Shown here piece after piece: positions 50,449 through 58,758 of a stretch of 64,000 nt of DNA. Origin of the DNA: Prevotella pectinovora (lineage in GTDB: Bacteria; Bacteroidota; Bacteroidia; Bacteroidales; Bacteroidaceae); assembly GCF_000834015.1 (NCBI RefSeq), contig NZ_JXQI01000060.1:124001-188000 (forward strand), read 5' to 3'. The first letter of the stretch is position 1; each line of letters starts with the position of its first letter. The notes below the pieces were generated by a model that saw only the letters and a program-made list of their open reading frames with translations, was not told the origin of the DNA and did no database searches. The translations under genes were made by a program, and so were the position numbers.

Positions 50449-50658
50449 CTATTTCCCGAATTCTTTCAGTTTGTCGCCGTCTATAAATACAAAGCCGCTC
50501 TTTCTTGCCACGAGCGTCTTTGCCGTAGCTCAATTGTCTGACGGCAGACTTTTGTCGCCAGGCTTTTCGTTCTCTTCAAAGCGGCTTGCCGCCGACTGTC
50601 AACAAGTTACAATCATCATCAAGGCGACAAGCACGCTGTATTTCCGGATATTCATCAT
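50449..50658 (-). pseudogene. Lipoprotein-like reading frame broken by two TGA codons
   Basis: The start ATGATG at 50658 overlaps the stop of the aminopeptidase gene. The frame reads MMNIRKYSVLVALMMIVTC, a lipoprotein-type signal ending at the Cys. TGA follows (50599-50601), then QSAASRFEENEKPGDKSLPS, DN, a second TGA (50530-50532), then ATAKTLVARKSGFVFIDGDK and LKEFGK, ending at TAG. The composition after each TGA is protein-like, so this is probably the decayed N-terminus of a secreted protein. GFVFIDGDKLK faintly recalls the opening of some GH5-type glycanases; that is a guess. Confidence 0.45.
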
Positions 50659-52448
50659 ATCCTTGCGGTGTTAGTCTTCAACCATTCCTTTTCTTCGTCG
50701 TTGAGCAATGGCGAGAGCTTCTCGAATACCATCTTGTGATAGTCGTTGAGCCACTGTTTCTCTTCTGCCGTGAGCATGCCGAGATCGGCACAGTCAAGGT
50801 CGATAGGACAGAGGGTGAGCGACTCGAACTGCAGGAATTTGCCGAATTCCGTCTCAATGAAGTCTTTGACTATCAGCGTGTTCTCAATTCTCACTCCGAA
50901 CTTGCCGGCGAGGTACAGTCCCGGCTCGTCGGTCACAGTCATGCCTGCCTGGAGCGGTGCCGGTTTCCATTCCATCCTTATCTGATGAGGGCCTTCGTGT
51001 ACATTGAGGTAGCTGCCCACGCCGTGGCCCGTGCCGTGCATATAGTTGAGTCCTTCTTTCCACATCGCCTGTCTTGCCAGGATATCAAGCTGGGTGCCGC
51101 TGGCATGGTTGGGGAACTTACACAATTCCAGTTGTATATGACCTTTTAGCACAAGGGTGTACACTTTCTTCTGCTCCTCGGTCACAGGACCGAGAGGTAT
51201 GGTGCGGGTGATGTCTGTCGTGCCGTCGAGATATTGCGCTCCGCTGTCGAGCAGGAGGAAACCGCGCGGTTTCAGTTCCACATCCGTTTCAGGTGTAGCC
51301 TCGTAGTGAACGATGGCTCCATGTTCCTGATATGCGGCGATGGTGTCGAACGAGACTCCCTTGAAGAGCGGCTGCTCAGCCCTGAGCGACGTGAGTTTCT
51401 TCTCCACTGTCAGCTCCGTCTGTCCGCCAGCCTCAACGGCGGGTTTCAGCCAGTGGAGGAACTTCACCATTGCCACGCCGTCGCGGAGCATGGCACTATG
51501 GAATCCTCGTATTTCAGCCTCGTTCTTCACACACTTCAGATAAGGCACCGGCGATGCCGCCTCCACCACTTTCTTTGCGCTGACGGCAGAGAAGAGGGCA
51601 TAGTTCACCTGATTGGGGTCGAGCAGGATATTGTAGCCATCGAAATGACGAAGTCCCTCGACTACATTTCCATAATCCTCCACCACCACTCCGGCTGCCT
51701 TGAGAGCGTCGGCTGCAGATGGCGCAAGTTTCACCTTATTTATATATAATATAGTCTTCTCCACATCGATGAGGAGATAAGCCACAGCCACAGGATTGCA
51801 ATGCACGTCGGAGCCGCGCAGGTTCAGTGTCCATGCGATGTCGTCGAGGGCGGTCACGAGCAACGCCTCTGCCCCACTCCGCTTCACTGCGGTCCGGATT
51901 CTCTGAAGTTTGCTTTCAGCAGTCTCTCCGGCATATTCCAACGGATGCTGAACCACTGTATTCAGGGGGATTTCCGGACGGTCTTTCCAGATGATGTCCA
52001 GAGGGTCGAAATTGGTGCGGATGGTGATTCCTCCCTGCTGGCGCAGTTCTTCGGCAAGTCCTCTCACCTCGTTGGCGGCATTCACATATCCGTCGAGCCC
52101 CACTACAGCACCGTTGATATGGGCAAGCGACATTCCGAGCCATTGCGATATGGTGGGAGTTCCTTCAACGCGCTCTTTCATCAGTTTGAACTCCGTGCCT
52201 TGCAGCTGTTCCTCAGCCGCTATGAAATATCTGGAGTCGGTCCATAGCGCAGCCTTGTCCATTGTCACCACTGCCGTTCCGGCGCTGCCGTCAAAACCGC
52301 TTATCCATTTCCTGCCTTCCCAATGGGCCGGCACGTACTCTCCGTTGTGGGGATCGGTGCTTGGAAAGATAAAGGCGTCGATGCTCTCTCTACGCATCAC
52401 TTCACGCAGAGCTGCGAGCCTATCTTGAATCATTTGTGTCATAATCAT
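50655..52448 (-). CDS. Xaa-Pro aminopeptidase (aminopeptidase P, M24B, three-domain form)
   Basis: A 597-residue cytoplasmic metallopeptidase that removes N-terminal residues preceding proline. It has the long form's two creatinase-like N-terminal domains (AFIFPSTDPHNGEYVPAHWE; WISGFDGSAGTAVVTMDKAA) and a C-terminal pita-bread domain. Metal ligands: Asp in LLLDSGAQYLDGTTDITRTI (two Asp), His in HGTGHGVGSYLNVHEGP, Glu in TVTDEPGLYL and Glu in GVRIENTLIV. ATG at 52448 is used; 52442 is an alternative. The promoter is 52483-52514. The stop overlaps the start of the broken frame at 50658. Confidence 0.93.
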   Translation of the reverse strand: MIMTQMIQDRLAALREVMRRESIDAFIFPSTDPHNGEYVPAHWEGRKWISGFDGSAGTAVVTMDKAALWTDSRYFIAAEEQLQGTEFKLMKERVEGTPTISQWLGMSLAHINGAVVGLDGYVNAANEVRGLAEELRQQGGITIRTNFDPLDIIWKDRPEIPLNTVVQHPLEYAGETAESKLQRIRTAVKRSGAEALLVTALDDIAWTLNLRGSDVHCNPVAVAYLLIDVEKTILYINKVKLAPSAADALKAAGVVVEDYGNVVEGLRHFDGYNILLDPNQVNYALFSAVSAKKVVEAASPVPYLKCVKNEAEIRGFHSAMLRDGVAMVKFLHWLKPAVEAGGQTELTVEKKLTSLRAEQPLFKGVSFDTIAAYQEHGAIVHYEATPETDVELKPRGFLLLDSGAQYLDGTTDITRTIPLGPVTEEQKKVYTLVLKGHIQLELCKFPNHASGTQLDILARQAMWKEGLNYMHGTGHGVGSYLNVHEGPHQIRMEWKPAPLQAGMTVTDEPGLYLAGKFGVRIENTLIVKDFIETEFGKFLQFESLTLCPIDLDCADLGMLTAEEKQWLNDYHKMVFEKLSPLLNDEEKEWLKTNTARI

Positions 52449-52482
52449 AGTGCTTAATCTAACATTTGTAAAATCTGCTTTA

Positions 52483-52514
52483 CAAAGGTATATCTTTTCA
52501 TAATTAATAACAAA
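52483..52514 (-). promoter_or_regulatory. Promoter of the aminopeptidase P gene
   Basis: CAAAGGTA (52483-52490) reads TACCTTTG on the minus strand. CAAA (52511-52514) gives TTTG exactly 20 bp upstream. It is back-to-back with the mdh promoter. Confidence 0.7.
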
Positions 52515-52529
52515 TTATAAGACGATTAT

Positions 52530-52563
52530 GTTGCAATTTATCGAGTTTTTTTTCCTAACTTTG
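52530..52563 (+). promoter_or_regulatory. Promoter of mdh
   Basis: TAACTTTG (52556-52563) is a perfect -7 box. GTTG (52530-52533) is a weak -33 element at 22 bp. The leader is about 43 nt. Confidence 0.6.
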
Positions 52564-52612
52564 CGGTGCGAATGACAAGACAACGAATATACATAAAAAT
52601 AAATTTACAACT

Positions 52613-53605
52613 ATGGAATTTTTAACTAACGAAAAACTTGTTATCGTCGGTGCAGGCGGTATGATCGGTTCTAACATGGTACAGAGCGCTTTGATGCTCG
52701 GCCTCACTCCTAACATTTGTCTTTATGATATCTATGAGCCAGGTGTTCACGGCGTATTCGACGAAATCCAGCAGTGTGCATTCCCTGGCGCTAACGTAAC
52801 ATATACTGTTGACCCGGCAGAGGCTTTCACTGGTGCTAAATCTATCATTTCTTCAGGTGGCGCTCCTCGCAAGGACGGCATGACACGTGAGGATTTGCTG
52901 AAGGGCAACTGCAAGATCGCCGCTGAGTTCGGTGACAACATCAAGAAATATTGTCCTGATGTTAAGCACGTGGTTGTTATCTTCAACCCTGCTGACGTAA
53001 CAGCCCTGACAGCACTCATCCACTCTGGTCTGAAGCCAAACCAGCTGACTTCTCTCGCTGCCCTCGACTCTACTCGTCTGCAGCAGGCTCTCGCACTGGA
53101 GTTCGGCGTTCAGCAGGACAAGGTGACCGGTGCTCACACATACGGTGGCCACGGCGAGCAGATGGCCGTATTCGCTTCTCAGGTTAAGGTTGACGGCAAG
53201 CCTCTCTCTGAGATGGGTCTCTCTGCAGAGCGTTGGGAGGAAATCAAGCACCACACCGTACAGGGTGGTTCTAACATCATCAAGCTCCGCGGCCGCAGCT
53301 CTTTCCAGAGCCCTGCTTACAATGCCGTGAAGATGATCGAGGCTGCCATGGGCGGCAAGGAGTTCACACTGCCTGCAGGATGCTACGTAAACTGCGACAA
53401 GTGCGGATTCAAGAACGTGATGATGGCTATGCCTACAACTATCGACAAGACTGGCGTTCACTTCGTTGAGCCTAAGGGAACAGAAGAGGAGATGGCTTCT
53501 CTTGCCAAGTCTTATGAGCACCTCTGCAAGATGCGCGACGAGATTGTTGAACTCGGCATCGTTCCTCCTGTGGCAGAGTGGACAAAGATGAACCCGAACC
53601 TCTAA
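52613..53605 (+). CDS. mdh: Malate dehydrogenase (Bacteroidetes type)
   Basis: A 330-residue NAD-dependent enzyme interconverting malate and oxaloacetate; in these fermenters it feeds the reductive branch to fumarate and succinate. The Rossmann loop is IVGAGGMIGSNMV (about residues 10-22), with the acidic residue that reads NAD at LYDIYEPGVHG. The catalytic region includes VTGAHTYGGHGEQMAVFASQ with the active-site His. ISSGGAPRKDGMTREDLLKG is the substrate-binding Arg loop. It is monocistronic, with a terminator at 53640-53676. Confidence 0.93.
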   Translation: MEFLTNEKLVIVGAGGMIGSNMVQSALMLGLTPNICLYDIYEPGVHGVFDEIQQCAFPGANVTYTVDPAEAFTGAKSIISSGGAPRKDGMTREDLLKGNCKIAAEFGDNIKKYCPDVKHVVVIFNPADVTALTALIHSGLKPNQLTSLAALDSTRLQQALALEFGVQQDKVTGAHTYGGHGEQMAVFASQVKVDGKPLSEMGLSAERWEEIKHHTVQGGSNIIKLRGRSSFQSPAYNAVKMIEAAMGGKEFTLPAGCYVNCDKCGFKNVMMAMPTTIDKTGVHFVEPKGTEEEMASLAKSYEHLCKMRDEIVELGIVPPVAEWTKMNPNL

Positions 53606-53639
53606 TTCATCTGCCGACAATAACGGCACAAAAGATATG

Positions 53640-53676
53640 CGGGCGACAAGGAAGACAATTCCATGTCGCCCGTTTT
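53640..53676 (+). terminator. Terminator after mdh
   Basis: CGGGCGACA (53640-53648) pairs with TGTCGCCCG (53664-53672), followed by TTTTCTTG. Confidence 0.78.
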
Positions 53677-53704
53677 CTTGATGAATAATATTTGATTAAT
53701 ATTT

Positions 53705-53767
53705 TCCCCCACGGCGTGGGGAATGAAACCCCACATTAGGGGGTTCTGTTCCCCACGACGTGGGGGA
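53705..53767. repeat. Nested palindromic element (cruciform-capable) after mdh
   Basis: Outer arms at 53705-53723 and 53749-53767 pair over 18 of 19 positions. Each arm is itself a CCCCACG-n-CGTGGGG palindrome. A third stem, AACCCC (53727-53732) with GGGGTT (53740-53745), fills the middle. A T-run follows on the plus strand, so it could act as a second terminator. A fragment of the dispersed end motif (AACCCAAATCG, 53813-53823) lies 45 bp further on; nothing else is seen in the gap to 53976. Confidence 0.7.
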
Positions 53768-53976
53768 TTTTTGGCATATATTTTTGTCTTCGTATTTTGG
53801 GGCAATTCATTTAACCCAAATCGCAAACAAGTATCTCTGCCGAAGGTTATATCGTTTATCGCCTCAATGACCATAGCTTTGCTCTTGACAAAGAATAATT
53901 ATCCTGCAACTGCTGAATGACAAAAAAAAGAAGTACATTTGCAGAAGATTAATAATATACATAACAAGAAAAATCA

Positions 53977-54489
53977 ATGGCACTTATAAAATCAATAAAG
54001 GGTCTCACTCCCAAATGGGGCAAGGACTGCTATTTCAGTGAGAACGCCGCAATTGTCGGCGAAGTGACGATGGGCGACGAATGCTCAATATGGTTCAATG
54101 CCGTGGTGCGCGGCGATGTGGCCCCCATTACAATCGGCAACAGAGTGAACGTGCAGGACGGAGCCTGCGTACATGTGACCAACCAGACAGGACCTACGAT
54201 AATCGAGGACGATGTGTCAATAGGCCACAATGCCACAGTACATGCATGCACAGTGCGCCGAGGTGCCCTGATAGGCATGGGCGCGACGGTGCTCGACAAC
54301 GCTGAAGTGGGCGAAGGAGCAGTAGTTGCCGCCGGAGCACTCGTTCTGGGAGGCACTAAAATCGGCGAACATGAAATCTGGGGAGGTGTACCGGCAAAAT
54401 TCATCAAGAAGACGAGACCGAACCAGGCGGAGAGCTTCGCACAACACTACGTGGAATATTCAAAGTGGTATCTTGAGGAACAAGACTGA
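53977..54489 (+). CDS. Gamma-class carbonic anhydrase-like protein (left-handed beta-helix)
   Basis: A 170-residue hexapeptide-repeat protein. WFNAVVRGDVAPITIGNRVN, VQDGACVHVT and VSIGHNATVHACTVRRGALI carry the RGD, the Gln-Asp pair and the His residues that bind the metal between subunits in the gamma-carbonic anhydrase (Cam/CaiE/YrdA) group. Many members of this subgroup have no measured activity, so the catalytic role is probable rather than certain. It precedes priA by 47 bp. Confidence 0.87.
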   Translation: MALIKSIKGLTPKWGKDCYFSENAAIVGEVTMGDECSIWFNAVVRGDVAPITIGNRVNVQDGACVHVTNQTGPTIIEDDVSIGHNATVHACTVRRGALIGMGATVLDNAEVGEGAVVAAGALVLGGTKIGEHEIWGGVPAKFIKKTRPNQAESFAQHYVEYSKWYLEEQD

Positions 54490-54536
54490 AAACGACGTTT
54501 CCACAATCCAAGAGCATCACAACCACATATCATCCT

Positions 54537-56822
54537 ATGACAGAAAGACCGACGACATACGTTGACATCATATTGCCGCTGCCCCTCAACAGTCTCTTCA
54601 CCTACTCCATTCCGGAGCCGTTGACAGAGGCGGTGAAGAGCGGCGTAAGGGTTATCGTGCCGTTCGGCAAGCAGAAGATGATGGTGGGACTGGCGGTGCG
54701 CATCCACGACAAGGAGCCGGAATTCAAGGTAAAGGACATCACGAGGGTGCTCGACACGACGCCTATCGTGACCGAAGACCAGCTGCGGATGTGGAACTGG
54801 ATTGCAGATTATTACATGTCTCCCATCGGCGAGGTCTTCAACGCCGCATTGCCTGCCGGACTGAAGGCTGAGGACGGGTTCAGGCCGAAGACGGAGACCT
54901 ACGTCACACTGCCTGAGAACCTGCGCCACGAACAGGCGCTGCACATCGCTTTCGGCATGCTGAAGAGAGCACTGGCACAACTCAAGACATTCAACACATA
55001 TCTGACACTCTCCCACTGGGACACCATTGTTGGCGACTGCACCGACGAACCGGTGGTGGAGGTGACGAAAGATGAACTGATAAACGAATCGCATGCCACA
55101 GCCGGAGTCATGAAGCAACTGCTGGACAAGAAGATGCTCGTGACCTACGAGAAGGAGGTGGGACGTCTGAACTGTGGCGGAGTGCCTCAGCTCGACAACG
55201 TGAAGCGACTGTCGGCAGCACAGCAGGAGGCATACAACAACATACTGTTCCAGTTTCTGAAAAAGAATGTGGTGCTGCTGCGCGGCGTGACGTCGAGCGG
55301 CAAGACGGAGATATACATCCATCTCATCAAGCAGGCACTGGAGCGCCACGAGCAGGTGCTCTATCTCCTGCCGGAAATCGCCCTGACGGTACAGATAAGA
55401 CAAAGGCTTCAGAAGGTGTTTGGCGACAGACTCGGTATCTACCATTCCAAATACAGTGATGCCGAGAGGGTGGAGATATGGAAGAAGCAACTCTCCGACT
55501 CACCTTACGATGTGATACTGGGAGCACGCTCCGCCGTATTGCTGCCGTTCTCCAAACTCGGTCTCGTGATAATCGACGAGGAACATGAAACGTCTTTCAA
55601 ACAGCAGGACCCTGCACCGCGCTACCATGCCCGCAGCGTGGCGATAATGCTCGCCCACCAGCATGGAGCGAAAACGCTGTTGGGCTCCGCCACACCGTCG
55701 GCAGAGAGCTGGCATAACGCCGAGACAGGCAAATACGGTCTTGTGGAACTCGACGAGAGATACAAGGGCATCGAGATGCCGGAGATAAAGGTAGTGGACG
55801 TGAAGGACATGCAACGCCGCAAGATGATGTACGGTCCGATATCACCGCTGCTGCTCCAGACGATGAAAAAGGCATTGGATAACGGGGAGCAGGTGATACT
55901 GTTCCAGAACAGGCGCGGTTTTGCACCGATGGTGGAATGCCGCACCTGCGGATGGGTGCCGAAATGCGAAAACTGCGATGTCTCCCTCACCTTCCACAAG
56001 AACATGAACATGCTGACATGTCACTACTGCGGTTTCACCTACAGCGTGCCAAAGAAATGTCCGAACTGCGAGGGGGAGGACCTGAGGCCCTATGGGTATG
56101 GAACGGAGAAGATTGAGGAGAAGATAATGGAACTGTTCCCCAACGTGCCCGTTGCCAGGATGGACCTCGACACTACCCGTTCCCGCAACGCATACGAGAG
56201 AATAATAAATGACTTCTCTGCCGGGCGTACGAAGATTCTCATCGGAACGCAGATGGTGAGCAAGGGACTCGATTTCGACCACGTACGTGTGGTGGGAATA
56301 CTGAATGCCGACTCCATGCTCAACGTGCCCGACTTCAGGGCATACGAACACGCCTTCACCATGATGTCGCAGGTGGCGGGAAGAGCAGGAAGGAAAGGCG
56401 ACCGCGGACTGGTGATACTGCAGACGAAAGACGTGGAGCAGCCCATCATAGAACAAGTGGTGACAAACAACTGGCGGGCATTCTATTCACAGCTGATGGC
56501 AGAGAGACGACTGTTCCACTACCCTCCCTTCTATAGGCTCATATATGTCTACCTGAAGCACAAAGACGATGACCGCGTGAACACGGCAGCGATAGAGATG
56601 GGCGGCAGACTGAGACAATGGCTTGGAGCAAGGGTGCTCGGTCCTGACAAGCCTGCGGTATCGAAGGTGCGCACATTCTTCATCCGCAAGATAATGCTGA
56701 AGCTCGAACCGGGTATCGACATGAAGAGGGTGCGCCAGTGTCTGTTGCTCGCCGAGCGCCAGATGGAACAGGACAAGCGATACTCCTCCCTGCAGATTTA
56801 CTACGACGTGGACCCGAGCTGA
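54537..56822 (+). CDS. priA: Primosomal protein N' (replication restart helicase PriA)
   Basis: A 761-residue superfamily 2 helicase that reloads replication forks. The N-terminal 3'-DNA-binding domain starts YVDIILPLPLNSLFTYSIPE. Walker A is GVTSSGKTE (about residues 253-261), the DEEH box is IIDEEHETSFKQQDPAPRYH, and the zinc-binding insertion carries eight Cys (CRTCGWVPKCENC and CHYCGFTYSVPKKCPNCEG). The helicase C-terminal part has LIGTQMVSKGLDFDHVRVVG and QVAGRAGRKGDRGLVILQT. Complete; probably read with the upstream carbonic anhydrase gene. A terminator lies at 56926-56962. Confidence 0.96.
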   Translation: MTERPTTYVDIILPLPLNSLFTYSIPEPLTEAVKSGVRVIVPFGKQKMMVGLAVRIHDKEPEFKVKDITRVLDTTPIVTEDQLRMWNWIADYYMSPIGEVFNAALPAGLKAEDGFRPKTETYVTLPENLRHEQALHIAFGMLKRALAQLKTFNTYLTLSHWDTIVGDCTDEPVVEVTKDELINESHATAGVMKQLLDKKMLVTYEKEVGRLNCGGVPQLDNVKRLSAAQQEAYNNILFQFLKKNVVLLRGVTSSGKTEIYIHLIKQALERHEQVLYLLPEIALTVQIRQRLQKVFGDRLGIYHSKYSDAERVEIWKKQLSDSPYDVILGARSAVLLPFSKLGLVIIDEEHETSFKQQDPAPRYHARSVAIMLAHQHGAKTLLGSATPSAESWHNAETGKYGLVELDERYKGIEMPEIKVVDVKDMQRRKMMYGPISPLLLQTMKKALDNGEQVILFQNRRGFAPMVECRTCGWVPKCENCDVSLTFHKNMNMLTCHYCGFTYSVPKKCPNCEGEDLRPYGYGTEKIEEKIMELFPNVPVARMDLDTTRSRNAYERIINDFSAGRTKILIGTQMVSKGLDFDHVRVVGILNADSMLNVPDFRAYEHAFTMMSQVAGRAGRKGDRGLVILQTKDVEQPIIEQVVTNNWRAFYSQLMAERRLFHYPPFYRLIYVYLKHKDDDRVNTAAIEMGGRLRQWLGARVLGPDKPAVSKVRTFFIRKIMLKLEPGIDMKRVRQCLLLAERQMEQDKRYSSLQIYYDVDPS

Positions 56823-56925
56823 CAGTCATCCGACTTCCGACAAACAATACAGAATAACAAATCAAGAAAAATAAATTGCCTTTATTACTATTACAAACAC
56901 ACCTAAAGGCAAGCGTACTACGAAT

Positions 56926-56962
56926 AATCCCCAGTTCTCTCACACCGAGACAACTGGGGATT
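56926..56962. terminator. Shared terminator between priA and the convergent FadL-like gene
   Basis: AATCCCCAGTT (56926-56936) pairs with AACTGGGGATT (56952-56962), with an inner TCTC/GAGA stem. T-tracts on both sides are short, so it may serve either strand. Confidence 0.65.
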
Positions 56963-57000
56963 CATCATTTATGTGTGTTATTTCAAAGAGTAGTTTCTTA

Positions 57001-58560
57001 TCAGAAATCGATGTCAAGACCAACACCAAGCACATCATTGTTACGAGTGTAGTCTGCTGTATAAGTCAGCTTTTCTGACACCTGCTCCGAAGTCTTCTTG
57101 TGCTTGTAGAAGGTATGGAAATAAGCTACGGAGAGTGACATCTTGCTTGTCAGGTTCACTTTCGCACCGAAACCGACAGAGTTTGAACTTACTACAAACG
57201 ACTTGTCGTCCATTGAGGCATCCGACAGACCATAGTTTGTGCTCTGCCATCCTGCACTCACGGTGAGCATCTTGTTCACGTCATACTCAGCACCGGCATT
57301 ATACTCCAGTGTACCACGTTTGAGATTCTTGTGACGGTCTACACGCTCCTTCGTTCCGTCGGCCTTGGTCCAATTGTATCCAGAGGTTGCCTCCTTGTCG
57401 TCAAACCAGTGGAAGCCCACATTGATGCGGAGAGCATCGATAGGACTATAGCCCACTCCGAGGGTGAGCAATGCAGGAATGTCACCGGCATCCTTGTGGT
57501 TCTGCTCTGGGTCATACTCAGCAATAAGCTCGTTGATGTTCTCCTTTGCCTGCTGGATTGCCGGACTGATGCCCTGGAGCACCTGTACCGGAACACCGGC
57601 GGCAGCAAGGTTCTCACCGATAGCGTTCAGCTTCTTCACAGGAGTGATGACGGTACCCTGGTTTACAAGACACAGATGGGTCTTGAACTCATACTTTGCA
57701 GAGAAGTTCCAACGGCCGGTCTTGTAGTCGATACCGATGATTGGAGTGAAGCCATAACCAGTCTGGTCGGTGTTCAGCTCAATGTCTGAACTCTCCGGAT
57801 CGTTTCTGTCCACCATAGTAGAGAGTGGCAGTTTGGCACCGTTGTTACCCACGAAAGCGATGTTCTTCACATATCCGTAGTAGTTACATGTGGCGTAGAT
57901 TCCTCTCACGCCTCCGAATACAGACAGGTGGTCGTTGATTCTGTAGGCAGCGCCGACAGAAAGTCCATAGTAATACTGACGACCGCGCATGAAGCTGTCG
58001 TAGGTATATCCATATCCTCCCATCGTTCCCGTTGCAGGGTTTGCGATATTAGGATTTACCGGCAATATGCCGTTAAGATATGGAGCGAGGGAGTTGCCGA
58101 GGAAACCGATGTTTGCCACAACCTTCTCGAAAGAACCGAGTCCGTTGTCGAACTTACATTTTCCACCTCCTCCGGCAAGGTCGAAGTTGGCCTGGAACGA
58201 CCATCTGTTCTTGTTGTATGCATACTGGAACGAAGGAATTACAGGGGCAAAAGCCTTACCCTCGAATTTCCTTGGCGTAGTAGGATTCTTTACGTTGTAG
58301 TTGAAGAGAGCGTAGTCGTTCTCGATAGTACGTGTCTGCCATGCAGTCTGCAGATTGATGCTGAGGTGATGGCCGTCTTTCATAAATGCCACACCGGCAG
58401 GGTTGTAATACACTCCGTCAATGCCGATAGATGCCTCACGGCTCATCATACGGTTGAAAGCAATGTTCTGGTTGGTGTTAGTGAGCAGACCGCCAGCAGT
58501 GGCGGTTACTGCGGATGCCGACAACAGGGCTGCCAAGCAAACATTTTTTAAATTAATCAT
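57001..58560 (-). CDS. FadL/OMPP1-family outer-membrane transport protein
   Basis: A 519-residue protein with signal peptide MINLKNVCLAALLSASAVTATA, then GGLLTNTNQNIAFNRMMSRE and GVYYNPAGVAFMKDGHHLSI, the N-terminal hatch segment typical of the FadL/TodX family. Barrel strands continue to the end (VGLDIDF with terminal Phe). Family members let hydrophobic compounds cross the outer membrane. It is convergent to priA and downstream of the HDIG gene, separated from that by a terminator. Confidence 0.85.
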   Translation of the reverse strand: MINLKNVCLAALLSASAVTATAGGLLTNTNQNIAFNRMMSREASIGIDGVYYNPAGVAFMKDGHHLSINLQTAWQTRTIENDYALFNYNVKNPTTPRKFEGKAFAPVIPSFQYAYNKNRWSFQANFDLAGGGGKCKFDNGLGSFEKVVANIGFLGNSLAPYLNGILPVNPNIANPATGTMGGYGYTYDSFMRGRQYYYGLSVGAAYRINDHLSVFGGVRGIYATCNYYGYVKNIAFVGNNGAKLPLSTMVDRNDPESSDIELNTDQTGYGFTPIIGIDYKTGRWNFSAKYEFKTHLCLVNQGTVITPVKKLNAIGENLAAAGVPVQVLQGISPAIQQAKENINELIAEYDPEQNHKDAGDIPALLTLGVGYSPIDALRINVGFHWFDDKEATSGYNWTKADGTKERVDRHKNLKRGTLEYNAGAEYDVNKMLTVSAGWQSTNYGLSDASMDDKSFVVSSNSVGFGAKVNLTSKMSLSVAYFHTFYKHKKTSEQVSEKLTYTADYTRNNDVLGVGLDIDF

Positions 58561-58595
58561 CTTTACCTAAAATACTTTTTAAAACAAATTGGTTG

Positions 58596-58603
58596 CAAAG
58601 GTA
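58596..58603 (-). promoter_or_regulatory. Candidate -7 box of the FadL-like gene
   Basis: CAAAGGTA reads TACCTTTG on the minus strand, about 35 bp before the start codon. No clear -33 element is at standard spacing. Confidence 0.5.
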
Positions 58604-58680
58604 TCTTATTTGTCCTTTATTTCCGTATAAAGAGTTGTTTGTTTAACATTGCTTAACCACAAAACGCCTATGTTTTGCGC

Positions 58681-58718
58681 AAAACAAAAGGTTTGTGCAA
58701 GAATTATAGCACAAACCT
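58681..58718 (-). terminator. Terminator after the HDIG gene
   Basis: AAGGTTTGTGC (58687-58697) pairs with GCACAAACCTT (58708-58718). On the minus strand TTGTTT follows. Confidence 0.78.
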
Positions 58719-58758
58719 TCCATATTTATCCCCAAATGTGTATGTTACCCCCACTTGC

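Noticed and set aside
54447..55490. 347-codon minus-strand frame
   Set aside because: Antisense to priA and the carbonic anhydrase end; low-information sequence.
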